From assembly GCA_027487795.1 (NCBI GenBank), contig JAIYCX010000039.1, positions 501,386-565,385 of the forward strand: a stretch of 64,000 nt of DNA, written 5' to 3'. The notes below the pieces were generated by a model. The model was not told the origin of the DNA. It made no database searches and saw only the letters and a program-made list of their open reading frames with translations. Below, in pieces: positions 1 to 7,783 of the stretch. Position 1 is the stretch's first letter, and the number at the start of each line of letters is the position of its first letter. The position numbers were made by a program, and so were the translations under genes. The stretch comes from Pseudomonadota bacterium (GTDB taxonomy: Bacteria; Bdellovibrionota_C; UBA2361; SZUA-149; DAOLCO01).

Positions 1-759
1 TTTAGTTCGGGCTTAGGGCACTCGCTAAGCATTGGCATCAAAGTCGCACAAGACTCTATGGATAATATTATAGATATATATAATCCGAATTTAGCCCCAA
101 TGGACTATGATAGCTTTGATGCATGGAGATCAAATTTAATATTTGAAATTAATAGAACGGGCGTCTCTTTTTTACAGAAAGCAGTTTATAGCTACAAAAA
201 CCTAGAAGTTCTAGATGATACTGCTCTTGGTTCTGTTTGGGTTCCTACTAGTATAGCTTTAGTTTTACCCGGTAGTGCCGTTAAAGTTTATGATCCCAGT
301 GATGCCACTGGTCAAACTTTTAAAATATTTACTCACTCTAGCGTATGTCCAAGAGCAAGCACTGGAGTGGCTTGTGACATGAGTACAAAAATCAGAAGAA
401 CAAATCAAACTTTGAAAGATTTACTAAAAATTTATCCCGCAGAATTTCAAACTTTTCCATACCTTACTCAGATGCCAGGAATTGCAGTAGCTCCAGTAAT
501 TGCTGCTGGTTATTTAGCTCCACTAGATGCACAAGTAGTACCTAATCCCAGTACCAGTCTTGCTGCAAGTGCAAGTAGAACAGCAAATGCTACTAGAAGT
601 AGAACAAATAATAGTCCTTCAGGAAGCCCAGCAATCACTCCCAGCAACAGTCCTGCGGTCACGCCAAGTAATAGTCCTGCCGTCACTCCAGCTTCGACAA
701 CAACCACAACTACTACCTCTAGCCGTATAATGGTATCAAGCCCTATTATAGCGGATTAA
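1..759 (+). CDS. Ser/Thr/Pro-rich surface-type protein, 5' partial
   Basis: The frame is open from base 1, so the gene starts outside the window; the ATG at 58 is probably internal. 252 residues are visible. The first ~180 look folded and carry two Cys. From about residue 185 the chain becomes a Ser/Ala/Thr/Pro linker with near-repeats of TPSNSPAV, then a Thr run and a short hydrophobic tail. Its neighbours include a TadE-like pseudopilin and other secreted proteins, so a surface or pilus-associated role is likely, possibly TadE/TadG-like, but no domain is recognised. The linker type recurs in the partial gene at the far end of the window. Confidence 0.7.
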   Translation, partial: FSSGLGHSLSIGIKVAQDSMDNIIDIYNPNLAPMDYDSFDAWRSNLIFEINRTGVSFLQKAVYSYKNLEVLDDTALGSVWVPTSIALVLPGSAVKVYDPSDATGQTFKIFTHSSVCPRASTGVACDMSTKIRRTNQTLKDLLKIYPAEFQTFPYLTQMPGIAVAPVIAAGYLAPLDAQVVPNPSTSLAASASRTANATRSRTNNSPSGSPAITPSNSPAVTPSNSPAVTPASTTTTTTTSSRIMVSSPIIAD

Positions 760-823
760 GATTTAAGAATTATGTATTTTTCAAAATAATCTAAGATAAA
801 TAAAATAATAATATTTTATAGTA

Positions 824-1150
824 ATGATTTTAATATGTAGAATCTTCTACTTCTTACTTTTTTATTATGACAAGTATAATTTCACTAATCAGATTAATAA
901 TATGAATTTAAAAAACATCATTCTGCTGCAAAATAAACTTATAGTTACTCTTATATCCCTGAGTTTATTTTTAACTATTTTTTTTTATTTAAATACAATT
1001 TTTTTAAATAAAAAATTAATGCTAATTGATTACAACCAATGTGGTATAAATTTAATAAATTGTGATACCGATTGTTGTGATAGTGAAAAAGAAATATGTA
1101 TACACGAAGATTATGGTGTTTCTTCCTGCTACCCAAAGAGGCAAAAATAA
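824..1150 (+). CDS. small membrane-anchored Cys-rich protein
   Basis: A 108-residue hypothetical protein. An in-frame ATG at 902 gives an 82-residue version and is equally possible, since neither start has a clear ribosome-binding site. It has a strong transmembrane helix (roughly residues 39-60 of the long form) and then a short exposed tail with six Cys in about 30 residues, including a CC pair. That pattern suggests a small disulfide-bonded extracytoplasmic knot. It sits between secreted and pilus-like proteins on the same strand. No family is recognised. Confidence 0.55.
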   Translation: MILICRIFYFLLFYYDKYNFTNQINNMNLKNIILLQNKLIVTLISLSLFLTIFFYLNTIFLNKKLMLIDYNQCGINLINCDTDCCDSEKEICIHEDYGVSSCYPKRQK

Positions 1151-1170
1151 ACTTTCTTTAGGTGTAGTCT

Positions 1171-2262
1171 ATGGAGAAACTGAAATTAAAAAGCAAAAAA
1201 ATGAGCAATATTAATAAAACTATATTTATAGTTCTCATATCATTAATAACCATTTTTACTGTAAAAAATTTAACAAATTTCAATCATGATTCTTTTTACA
1301 ATATAAAACACAAAAACTATACTATCCCAAGTTCAGATAAAGAATCTCTGATGTGGAGAATTTTTGCTTTAGAAAAAAGACAAAAATTCGAAGAAGCTAA
1401 AAAGATAGAAAAACATTTGAACAACTATAATATTAGATCAGAAGGTGAATACCAATATTTATTAACACTAATGAACTTAGAAGAAAAAGATCATAAAAAT
1501 GAATCTGAGCTATATACTCTAATAACAAAACAAAAATATCAACCTGATTCTATAAAAAGCCTCACAAATGGTGCTTTTCTTATTGCAGCTTGGACAAAAA
1601 AGTATAGTCAAAATATCTCTAGCATTTCCCCTATCGATAGTAATAAATTAGAATCAATAGTTAAGTACGCAAATACTAGCTCTGATTTTAGTTCTACTAA
1701 AAGTTTCATGATGACAAATAAATCAGGAACTTTGATGTGTTGGGATTTATTTAAAGTATCTCACTTGCTAAAAGTTAGTCCTAATGATTCAAATTTACTT
1801 GGACGCTATAATAACTTAAAATCTGTATTACAACATATTTTAATATCCCAACCTTTTGCTTTTTCGGACTTATATAATTTTTTACCCTGCTTGCAGGTTT
1901 TAGTTGAAGAAAATATCACTCAAAAATTTTTATCAAAAGAGCTACTCACTTCCTTTCAGACATACCTCCTTCCTTTACTTGATCATTCAGAAAGCAAAGA
2001 TTGTATGGGTACAAAAAAATATTATTCTTATCCTAGGGCAAATCCAGAAAATAAATGTAGAAATAATTCTATCAGAATAGATACTAATTCATGGCTTTTT
2101 AGTATCTTATCTCAGATAGCAGATAAAGAGATTGGGTTCATAAAAAATTATGCTGTCACGCTTGGTATTGATTATAGTTTTCAAAATGAAAGTGAGAATA
2201 ATTTATTAATTCCCGACGAATTACTAACAGTAAATATACCAATTTCAGCATTGCTTCCTTAA
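1171..2262 (+). CDS. hypothetical single-pass membrane protein
   Basis: 363 residues. A Lys-rich N-terminus precedes one hydrophobic segment at about residues 15-33, so the bulk is probably periplasmic or anchored. The rest is soluble, rich in Lys, Asn and Ser, with helix-like stretches and a few Cys. An AGG about 8 nt before the ATG supports this start; a second ATG lies 30 nt downstream. It begins 21 bp after the small Cys-rich gene and precedes the TadE-like gene, suggesting one surface locus. No known family is recognised. Confidence 0.7.
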   Translation: MEKLKLKSKKMSNINKTIFIVLISLITIFTVKNLTNFNHDSFYNIKHKNYTIPSSDKESLMWRIFALEKRQKFEEAKKIEKHLNNYNIRSEGEYQYLLTLMNLEEKDHKNESELYTLITKQKYQPDSIKSLTNGAFLIAAWTKKYSQNISSISPIDSNKLESIVKYANTSSDFSSTKSFMMTNKSGTLMCWDLFKVSHLLKVSPNDSNLLGRYNNLKSVLQHILISQPFAFSDLYNFLPCLQVLVEENITQKFLSKELLTSFQTYLLPLLDHSESKDCMGTKKYYSYPRANPENKCRNNSIRIDTNSWLFSILSQIADKEIGFIKNYAVTLGIDYSFQNESENNLLIPDELLTVNIPISALLP

Positions 2263-2351
2263 GTTAGAAACAAATAAACTATATTAACTTGTTATTCCTT
2301 ACTTTATCATTATATAAAAGTCTTCTAAAATAATTACCGTTAGTACAACTT

Positions 2352-2972
2352 ATGCGTTCTCATTATAATAAAATGGATTCTAAGGGTGCCATACTTCTAG
2401 AAACAGCGATTATTGCTCCTATTCTTGTTTTCTTCGCTTTAGTTGGTGTGGATTATTTCATTTATACAAAGTCAAAAACTTTCGTAACTCAAATCGCAAG
2501 AGAATCTGTTTTATATTTAGCCACTGTTCCTGCAAGTACTTTAGATGCTTCATACATTACTGTAGATAAACCAGATCCAGATACTGAACAGACTTGTTTA
2601 GCAGTTAATAATGACGGGCTGTGTCCCCACGTACTTACTGTAAGTAGAGCTGTTAAATTAATTAATACCAATAATAACTATGTCAAAACTGCAGAGGCTA
2701 TTTATAATACTAGCTTTGATGGCTCGGTAGTTAGAGTTCAAATAGACGTTCCTACCAAGAATATATTTGGAATTTTAGGTGAGAATGTTCAAGCAGTTGC
2801 TTATTTACCGAGAAGTGATGTTGTAGTTGGCTGTGTACCTACGATTGACTGTTTTGAGATACGCGGAGGATCAACTGCTAACTGCTGTTCTAACGGAGAT
2901 CCAGGTTGCACCTGCTCAAGTGCACTATGTTTTAATGGCTGCTCTTACCAAACTGTTTATGGCTGTGGCTAA
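2352..2972 (+). CDS. TadE-like pseudopilin
   Basis: 206 residues. The N-terminus carries the TadE/TadG-type arrangement: a short basic leader, then GAILLETA followed by a hydrophobic helix (about residues 13-38) with an early Glu. TadE-like proteins are minor pseudopilins of Flp/Tad pili or related secretion machines. The C-terminal ~45 residues are unusually Cys-rich (about ten Cys), resembling the Cys-rich domain of the protein encoded two genes downstream. The next gene starts 3 bp after its stop, so they are probably co-transcribed. No TadA ATPase or secretin is in view, so the rest of the system must lie outside the window. Confidence 0.75.
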   Translation: MRSHYNKMDSKGAILLETAIIAPILVFFALVGVDYFIYTKSKTFVTQIARESVLYLATVPASTLDASYITVDKPDPDTEQTCLAVNNDGLCPHVLTVSRAVKLINTNNNYVKTAEAIYNTSFDGSVVRVQIDVPTKNIFGILGENVQAVAYLPRSDVVVGCVPTIDCFEIRGGSTANCCSNGDPGCTCSSALCFNGCSYQTVYGCG

Positions 2973-2975
2973 AAA

Positions 2976-3479
2976 ATGAAATTTAAAGTTACTATCTCAT
3001 TACTACTAGCATTCTCATTATTTTATTTTTATATTTCAAATAAAAGCAATGTTGAAACTAATTACAATATTCTAAGTCAAGAAGACTTTTCTAAATATAG
3101 TAATGAAACCAAAGAATTGTATCTATTTTATGAATTTAAAGAAAAATTTGTAAAATATTATAAAAGTGGAAATATCTCAGATTTAATGAGCTTAGTTTAT
3201 ACAAATGGTGTTGATGAAAAGTCGACACAAGCTATGGAATCTTACTTGAAAAAGTTAATTACCTCCGAAGGTAATTTAATATTAAAACTGGAAGCTCTTC
3301 ATCCAAATTTTTTTAATGATAAAACGCTAAGTAATAATGGTTATACCATGAGTATAAATCCAACAAATGTACTTGATGTTCAATTAAAAGATAAAAATAA
3401 TAATTTAATACTAAATAGAAGATTTTTTCTTGGTTTTTTCAATGATAAATTTATCATTTCTTCAATTAAAAAAGCTTGA
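2976..3479 (+). CDS. hypothetical anchored protein
   Basis: 167 residues with an N-terminal hydrophobic segment (about residues 5-20) that could be an uncleaved signal anchor. The remainder is Lys/Asn/Ser-rich and soluble. It begins 3 bp after the TadE-like gene and its stop codon overlaps the TTG start of the next gene, so these three genes form a tight operon. No domain is recognised. Its position suggests an accessory role in the same pilus or surface system. Confidence 0.65.
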   Translation: MKFKVTISLLLAFSLFYFYISNKSNVETNYNILSQEDFSKYSNETKELYLFYEFKEKFVKYYKSGNISDLMSLVYTNGVDEKSTQAMESYLKKLITSEGNLILKLEALHPNFFNDKTLSNNGYTMSINPTNVLDVQLKDKNNNLILNRRFFLGFFNDKFIISSIKKA

Positions 3480-4876
3480 ATAATATAATAAGTAAAAAAC
3501 TAAATTTAATTCGCATGCTATACAATATTTTATTATATGCTTTTTACTTTATACTAAGTATTACTTTTCATTCTAATGTTGTGGTTGGTCAATGTAGCAC
3601 ATTTGGAAATTTGGGTAGTCTAGGATGTGAATTTACTACTTGCACTAGTCCTATGTGTAGTTGTCCCGGATCTTGTGTTGTATTTAATCCAGGTTGGTCT
3701 TGTAGTAGTACTGCTCGTAGCTTCACTTTTATGGCTGATCCTGGTTTTGCAGTTCCTTCAGTATTTAATCAATTTTTCACACTACCTGGAGACACAAGTA
3801 ACTTAGTTTGTGGTGCTGCCGGTACTTGCAACCCTCCTTGTGCCTGCAGCCCATGTATATGTGCGATGTTAACCGGAGGAAGTACTACTAAACCTAATGA
3901 AGCTTGTAGATGTGGGGATCCAGGAGATGCTTTAAGGCTAGTTGCGGAAAATCCTATTTTGAAAGTTTGCTCGGAGGTGAAATGTTCTAATACCATTCAA
4001 TGCAATGCTTTTACTCGAGCCGTAGAATGTGGGATAATCGCAGAACCTTGTAATTCAGTACCAAATTCACCTAATACTCCAGACACAGTAAATGCTCCTG
4101 TGTCACCAAACTCACCAGATACACCAACATCACCAATTATACCAAGTACTCCTTTTGCTCCAACAACTCCGTTTGCACCGAATTCACCAATAACACCAAC
4201 TGGACCTACAGATCCTACAGTACCAGATGGCCCTAATCAACCGACAACGCCTACTGGCCCTAATCAACCGACTTCGCCTAATAGCCCAACAACTGCCGTA
4301 GGTCCAAACCAACCAACCGCTCCTACTGGTCCTAATCAACCAACGACGCCTAACAGCCCGACAACCCCTACTGGTCCAAATCAACCTACGACCCCTACAG
4401 GACCTAACCAACCAACAACTCCGACTGGACCTAATCAACCCACGACTCCTACAGGACCTAACCAACCTACAACTCCAACAGGGCCGAATCAACCAACCAC
4501 CGCTACAGGACCTAATCAACCTACGACCCCTACGGGACCTAATCAACCTACGACTCCGACAGGGCCTAATCAGCCAACTACTCCTACAGGACCAAATCAA
4601 CCTACTAACCCAACTAACCCAACTAACCCTACTAACCCAACTAATCCTACTAACCCAACTAATCCTACTAACCCAACTAATCCTACTAACCCAAGTAACC
4701 CTACTAATCCAAGTAACCCTACTAATCCTGTTTGTACTCCAAGTGGGGCAAACTGTGGTTACGATTTTGGATATTGTATTTCAGGTACACCAAACTGTAC
4801 ATGCGTAGCTGTAAGAACATGTGTAAACCCTACTCTTGGAGATGGTGTTATTAGATTTTGTTACAATACGCTATAA
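3476..4876 (+). CDS. secreted Cys-rich protein with GPNQP/TNP repeats
   Basis: 466 residues from a TTG that overlaps the upstream stop. This start gives a Lys/Arg-containing n-region for the signal peptide, which the alternative ATG at 3515 would lack. A signal peptide (about residues 1-38) is followed by a domain with about 20 Cys (to ~residue 195). Next comes a long Pro/Asn/Thr repeat, with 13 GPNQP units and then about 14 TNP/SNP triplets, and last a C-terminal domain with seven Cys. The layout suggests two disulfide-rich heads joined by an extended stalk outside the cell. Function unknown; the position after the TadE-like gene suggests a pilus-linked surface protein. Confidence 0.75.
   Translation: MNNIISKKLNLIRMLYNILLYAFYFILSITFHSNVVVGQCSTFGNLGSLGCEFTTCTSPMCSCPGSCVVFNPGWSCSSTARSFTFMADPGFAVPSVFNQFFTLPGDTSNLVCGAAGTCNPPCACSPCICAMLTGGSTTKPNEACRCGDPGDALRLVAENPILKVCSEVKCSNTIQCNAFTRAVECGIIAEPCNSVPNSPNTPDTVNAPVSPNSPDTPTSPIIPSTPFAPTTPFAPNSPITPTGPTDPTVPDGPNQPTTPTGPNQPTSPNSPTTAVGPNQPTAPTGPNQPTTPNSPTTPTGPNQPTTPTGPNQPTTPTGPNQPTTPTGPNQPTTPTGPNQPTTATGPNQPTTPTGPNQPTTPTGPNQPTTPTGPNQPTNPTNPTNPTNPTNPTNPTNPTNPTNPTNPSNPTNPSNPTNPVCTPSGANCGYDFGYCISGTPNCTCVAVRTCVNPTLGDGVIRFCYNTL
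4229..4729 (+). repeat. in-frame 27-nt GPNQP and 9-nt TNP repeat tract
   Basis: A coding repeat tract inside the secreted Cys-rich gene. Nine GPNQP-containing units in a row follow four earlier, more irregular ones, then ten TNP triplets and an alternating SNP/TNP end. Synonymous codons vary between units (for example cca, cct, ccc and ccg for Pro), so the peptide pattern is kept while the DNA has drifted. Confidence 0.9.
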
Positions 4877-4967
4877 AATTTAAGTATAAAGTTTTAAATC
4901 TCCTAAATTTTAAGTATAAAAACTTATTTTTAGTATTATGCGGGCAGTAAATAGCTTGAATTGAATT

Positions 4968-6137
4968 ATGATTGGCGTTGGTACATTTAAAACATCTATT
5001 TTAGCAAAAAAATATATAAATGAGGTTCTAGAATCAGAAAGAATTTCATATGGGCCTTTTACAAAAAAATTCGAAAATTCTTTCTCTAAAATACATGATT
5101 GTGAATTTGGAATTATGACAAGTAGCGGTACTTGTGCTTTGATGATTGCTTTAGCTACCCTAAAAAATGAATATAAATGGGAAGACGGAGACGAAGTTAT
5201 TGTCCCAGCGGTCACATTTGTTGCGACGTCGAATATTGTAATTCAACTTAATATGAAACCAGTATTTGTTGACGTTGAGCCAGAATTTTATGGAATAAAT
5301 CCATTACTAATAGAAGCTGTGATTACAAACAAAACTCGCTGTATTATTCCTGTCCATCTTTTTGGCTTACCTTGTGAAATGGAGCCAATAATGGATATAG
5401 CAAACAAACACAATCTAAAAATAGTAGAAGATTCATGTGAAACGATGTTTGCAAAATATAATGGCAAACAAGTTGGTTCATTTGGAGATATTGGATGTTT
5501 TTCTACTTATGTTGCTCATTTGTTGGTGTCTGGTGTTGGGGGAGTTTGTACTACAAATAATTCAGATTTTGCAGTACAAATGCGATCTCTAATGAATCAT
5601 GGAAGAGATAATATTTATATCAGTATAGATGACAATCTAAAACAAACAGAATCAGAAAGAGTTGAAGTGATTTCTAGAAGGTTTAATTTTATACAATTAG
5701 GTTATAGTTTTAGAGTTACGGAATTTGAAGGTGCGCTTGCTCTTGCTGGACTTGATGATTTTCCAGAAATGATTAAAAGTCGGAGAGAAAATGCAAAATT
5801 GCTTACCGACAAACTAATACCATTATCAGATAGAATTCAATTACCACAAATTAGGAAAAGATCAGAACATTCTTTCATGATGTTTCCAATAGTTTTAAAA
5901 AATGAATCAAAAACTAATCTCGTACAATTTTTAGAAAAAATGGAAATAGAAACAAGAGATATGTTACCGTTGATCAATCAACCGTACTACCGTAAAAAAT
6001 TCAATATAGAAAAAGGCACATTTCCTGTGGCGGATTGGATTAACGATAATGGATTTTATATTGGATGTCATCAAAATATAAACAATAAAGAAATTGATTA
6101 TATTGCAAATACTTTTGAAGAATATTTTAACAAATAA
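4968..6137 (+). CDS. ColD-like sugar 3-dehydratase (DegT/DnrJ/EryC1 fold)
   Basis: 389 residues of the PLP-dependent DegT/DnrJ/EryC1/StrS sugar-enzyme family. Visible motifs are TSSGTCALMI (cofactor phosphate), VPAVTFVAT, and VEDSCE with the cofactor Asp at 155. Where ordinary aminotransferases have the Schiff-base Lys, this protein has His184 within STYVAHLLVSGVGG, which lines up without gaps to the His-containing motif of ColD and the E1 3-dehydratases. It therefore probably removes the 3-hydroxyl of a nucleotide 4-keto-6-deoxysugar rather than making an aminosugar. The next gene is a GDP-fucose-synthase/ColC-like reductase, matching the order of GDP-colitose synthesis. Automatic annotation would probably call it an aminotransferase. 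Confidence 0.8.
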   Translation: MIGVGTFKTSILAKKYINEVLESERISYGPFTKKFENSFSKIHDCEFGIMTSSGTCALMIALATLKNEYKWEDGDEVIVPAVTFVATSNIVIQLNMKPVFVDVEPEFYGINPLLIEAVITNKTRCIIPVHLFGLPCEMEPIMDIANKHNLKIVEDSCETMFAKYNGKQVGSFGDIGCFSTYVAHLLVSGVGGVCTTNNSDFAVQMRSLMNHGRDNIYISIDDNLKQTESERVEVISRRFNFIQLGYSFRVTEFEGALALAGLDDFPEMIKSRRENAKLLTDKLIPLSDRIQLPQIRKRSEHSFMMFPIVLKNESKTNLVQFLEKMEIETRDMLPLINQPYYRKKFNIEKGTFPVADWINDNGFYIGCHQNINNKEIDYIANTFEEYFNK

Positions 6138-6148
6138 AATAAATTATC

Positions 6149-7081
6149 ATGCAAAAATCTTCAAAAATTTATGTGTCTGGACATATGGGATTATTAGGGT
6201 CTAGTATAATAAAAAATTTGAGAGATCATGGATATACGAACTTAATTTTCAGGACCCATTCTGAGCTAGACTTAACTGATCAAAAACAAACTTTTGAATT
6301 TTATCTTAAAGAACGTCCAGAGTATGTATTTTTAGCAGCTGCTAAAGTTGGTGGTATAAAAGCAAACTTAGAAGGTTTGGGAGAATTTCTTTATAAGAAT
6401 ACATTGATACAATTAAATACAATAGAAGCAGCACGAATTAGTGAAGTAAAAAAACTACTCTTTGTTGCTAGCACTTGTATCTATCCACAAAATGTACAAA
6501 ATCCTATTAACGAAAAGCAGTTAATGACAGGTTCTTTTGAGCCCACAAATGAAGGATACGCTGTAGCGAAATTCTCAGGTGTAAAAATGTGTGAGATGTA
6601 TAGGAAACAATATTCAGTAGATTTTATTTCTGCCATTCCATGCAATCTTTATGGTTTGAATGATCACTATGACCTAAATCATTCACATGTCCTACAATCT
6701 TTAATTGTAAAAGTTCATAATGCAAAACTAAAAGGAGAAAGAGTAATTACACTTTGGGGTAGTGGTAAACCAAGAAGAGAGTTTATGTCTAGTAATGATT
6801 GTGCAGATGCCTTAGTTTTTTTAATGAATAATTATAGTGAAAATGATCCTGTCAACGTAGGAACAGGCACTGATATGAGTATAGTAGAATTAGCTCAAAC
6901 GGTTTCAAAAAGCCTAGAATGGGATGTGGATTTCCAATTTGATAGCTCAAAGCCAGATGGCATTTATCAAAAACTTTCAGATACTAGTAAAATTAATAAA
7001 CTCGGTTGGTATTCAAAAGTAAGTTTAGAAGAAGGAATAAAAATTTCTTATGCAGATTATCTAAATAGAATATCACAATGA
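6149..7081 (+). CDS. GDP-L-fucose synthase / ColC-like epimerase-reductase
   Basis: 310-residue short-chain dehydrogenase with an N-terminal NADP-binding GHMGLLG motif. Counterparts of all the catalytic residues of E. coli GDP-fucose synthase are present at an offset of one: Ser108, Cys110, Tyr137, Lys141 and His180. Family members epimerise and reduce GDP-4-keto-6-deoxymannose to GDP-fucose, or the 3-deoxy intermediate to GDP-colitose (ColC). The upstream gene is a ColD-like dehydratase, so the ColC role is plausible. It starts 11 bp after that gene and its stop overlaps the next start (ATGA), indicating one operon. A GDP-mannose 4,6-dehydratase must be encoded elsewhere. Confidence 0.85.
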   Translation: MQKSSKIYVSGHMGLLGSSIIKNLRDHGYTNLIFRTHSELDLTDQKQTFEFYLKERPEYVFLAAAKVGGIKANLEGLGEFLYKNTLIQLNTIEAARISEVKKLLFVASTCIYPQNVQNPINEKQLMTGSFEPTNEGYAVAKFSGVKMCEMYRKQYSVDFISAIPCNLYGLNDHYDLNHSHVLQSLIVKVHNAKLKGERVITLWGSGKPRREFMSSNDCADALVFLMNNYSENDPVNVGTGTDMSIVELAQTVSKSLEWDVDFQFDSSKPDGIYQKLSDTSKINKLGWYSKVSLEEGIKISYADYLNRISQ

Positions 7082-7755
7082 AGATCTCACTAGTTATCTT
7101 AACATTAAATGAGATAGAGGGTCTTAGAGTTCTATTAAGTAAAATACCATTTTCTGCAGTTGACGAAGTTCTTGCCATAGATGGAGGTAGTACTGATGGC
7201 ACAATCCAATATCTAAAAGAAAATAAAATCGATGTTCATGTACAAGATGTTAAAGGAAGAGGTGAAGCTTTTAGGCTTGCATTTAAAATTGCCACTGGAG
7301 AAGCTTTAATTTTCTATTCTCCAGATGGCAATGAAGACCCCTATGATATCTCGAAATTTAGACATTATTTAGATCAAGGCTCTGATATTATTATTGCTAA
7401 TAGAATGTCAAGTGGTGGGCAAAATGAAGAAGATGGAAAATTATTTCCTTTAAGAAAATGGGCAAATAATATTTTTACTTTAATGGCAAATGTTTGCTGG
7501 AATAAGAATAAATATATTTATGATACTATAAATGGCTTTCGCAGTATTACCAGGATAGCATGGCAAGAACTAAACCTTGACGGACCAGGCTATACGATTG
7601 AATATCAAATGTCCATAAGAGCTTTTAAGACAAATCTTAAGATAACAGAATTTCCCACAATCGAATCTAAAAGAATCGATGATCGAATAGGATCACCAAG
7701 TATTCCTACAGGTATAGCATTTTTGAAAATATTTTTTTCTGAATTATATAGATAA
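7078..7755 (+). CDS. GT2 family glycosyltransferase
   Basis: 225 residues with a GT-A fold: LVILTLNE at the N-terminus, AIDGGSTDGT, and an acidic SPDGNEDP segment in the DXD-like position. The size and order resemble dolichyl-phosphate-mannose-synthase-like enzymes of the GT2 family without C-terminal membrane helices. It overlaps the preceding sugar-nucleotide gene by 4 bp. The simplest reading is that it transfers a sugar onto a lipid carrier or a nascent surface glycan. The exact donor is not visible. Confidence 0.85.
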   Translation: MKISLVILTLNEIEGLRVLLSKIPFSAVDEVLAIDGGSTDGTIQYLKENKIDVHVQDVKGRGEAFRLAFKIATGEALIFYSPDGNEDPYDISKFRHYLDQGSDIIIANRMSSGGQNEEDGKLFPLRKWANNIFTLMANVCWNKNKYIYDTINGFRSITRIAWQELNLDGPGYTIEYQMSIRAFKTNLKITEFPTIESKRIDDRIGSPSIPTGIAFLKIFFSELYR

Positions 7756-7783
7756 CAATATTTAATAAACTGTATTAATATTT

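Noticed and set aside
4184..4600. A 138-aa open frame on the minus strand, rich in Arg and Ser
   Set aside because: It is the antisense of the GPNQP repeat tract; the repeat period keeps stops out of that frame and it has no independent support.
4229..4729. Regular 27-nt repeats as a possible CRISPR array
   Set aside because: Units are directly abutting, in frame within a signal-peptide gene, with synonymous variation and no spacers.
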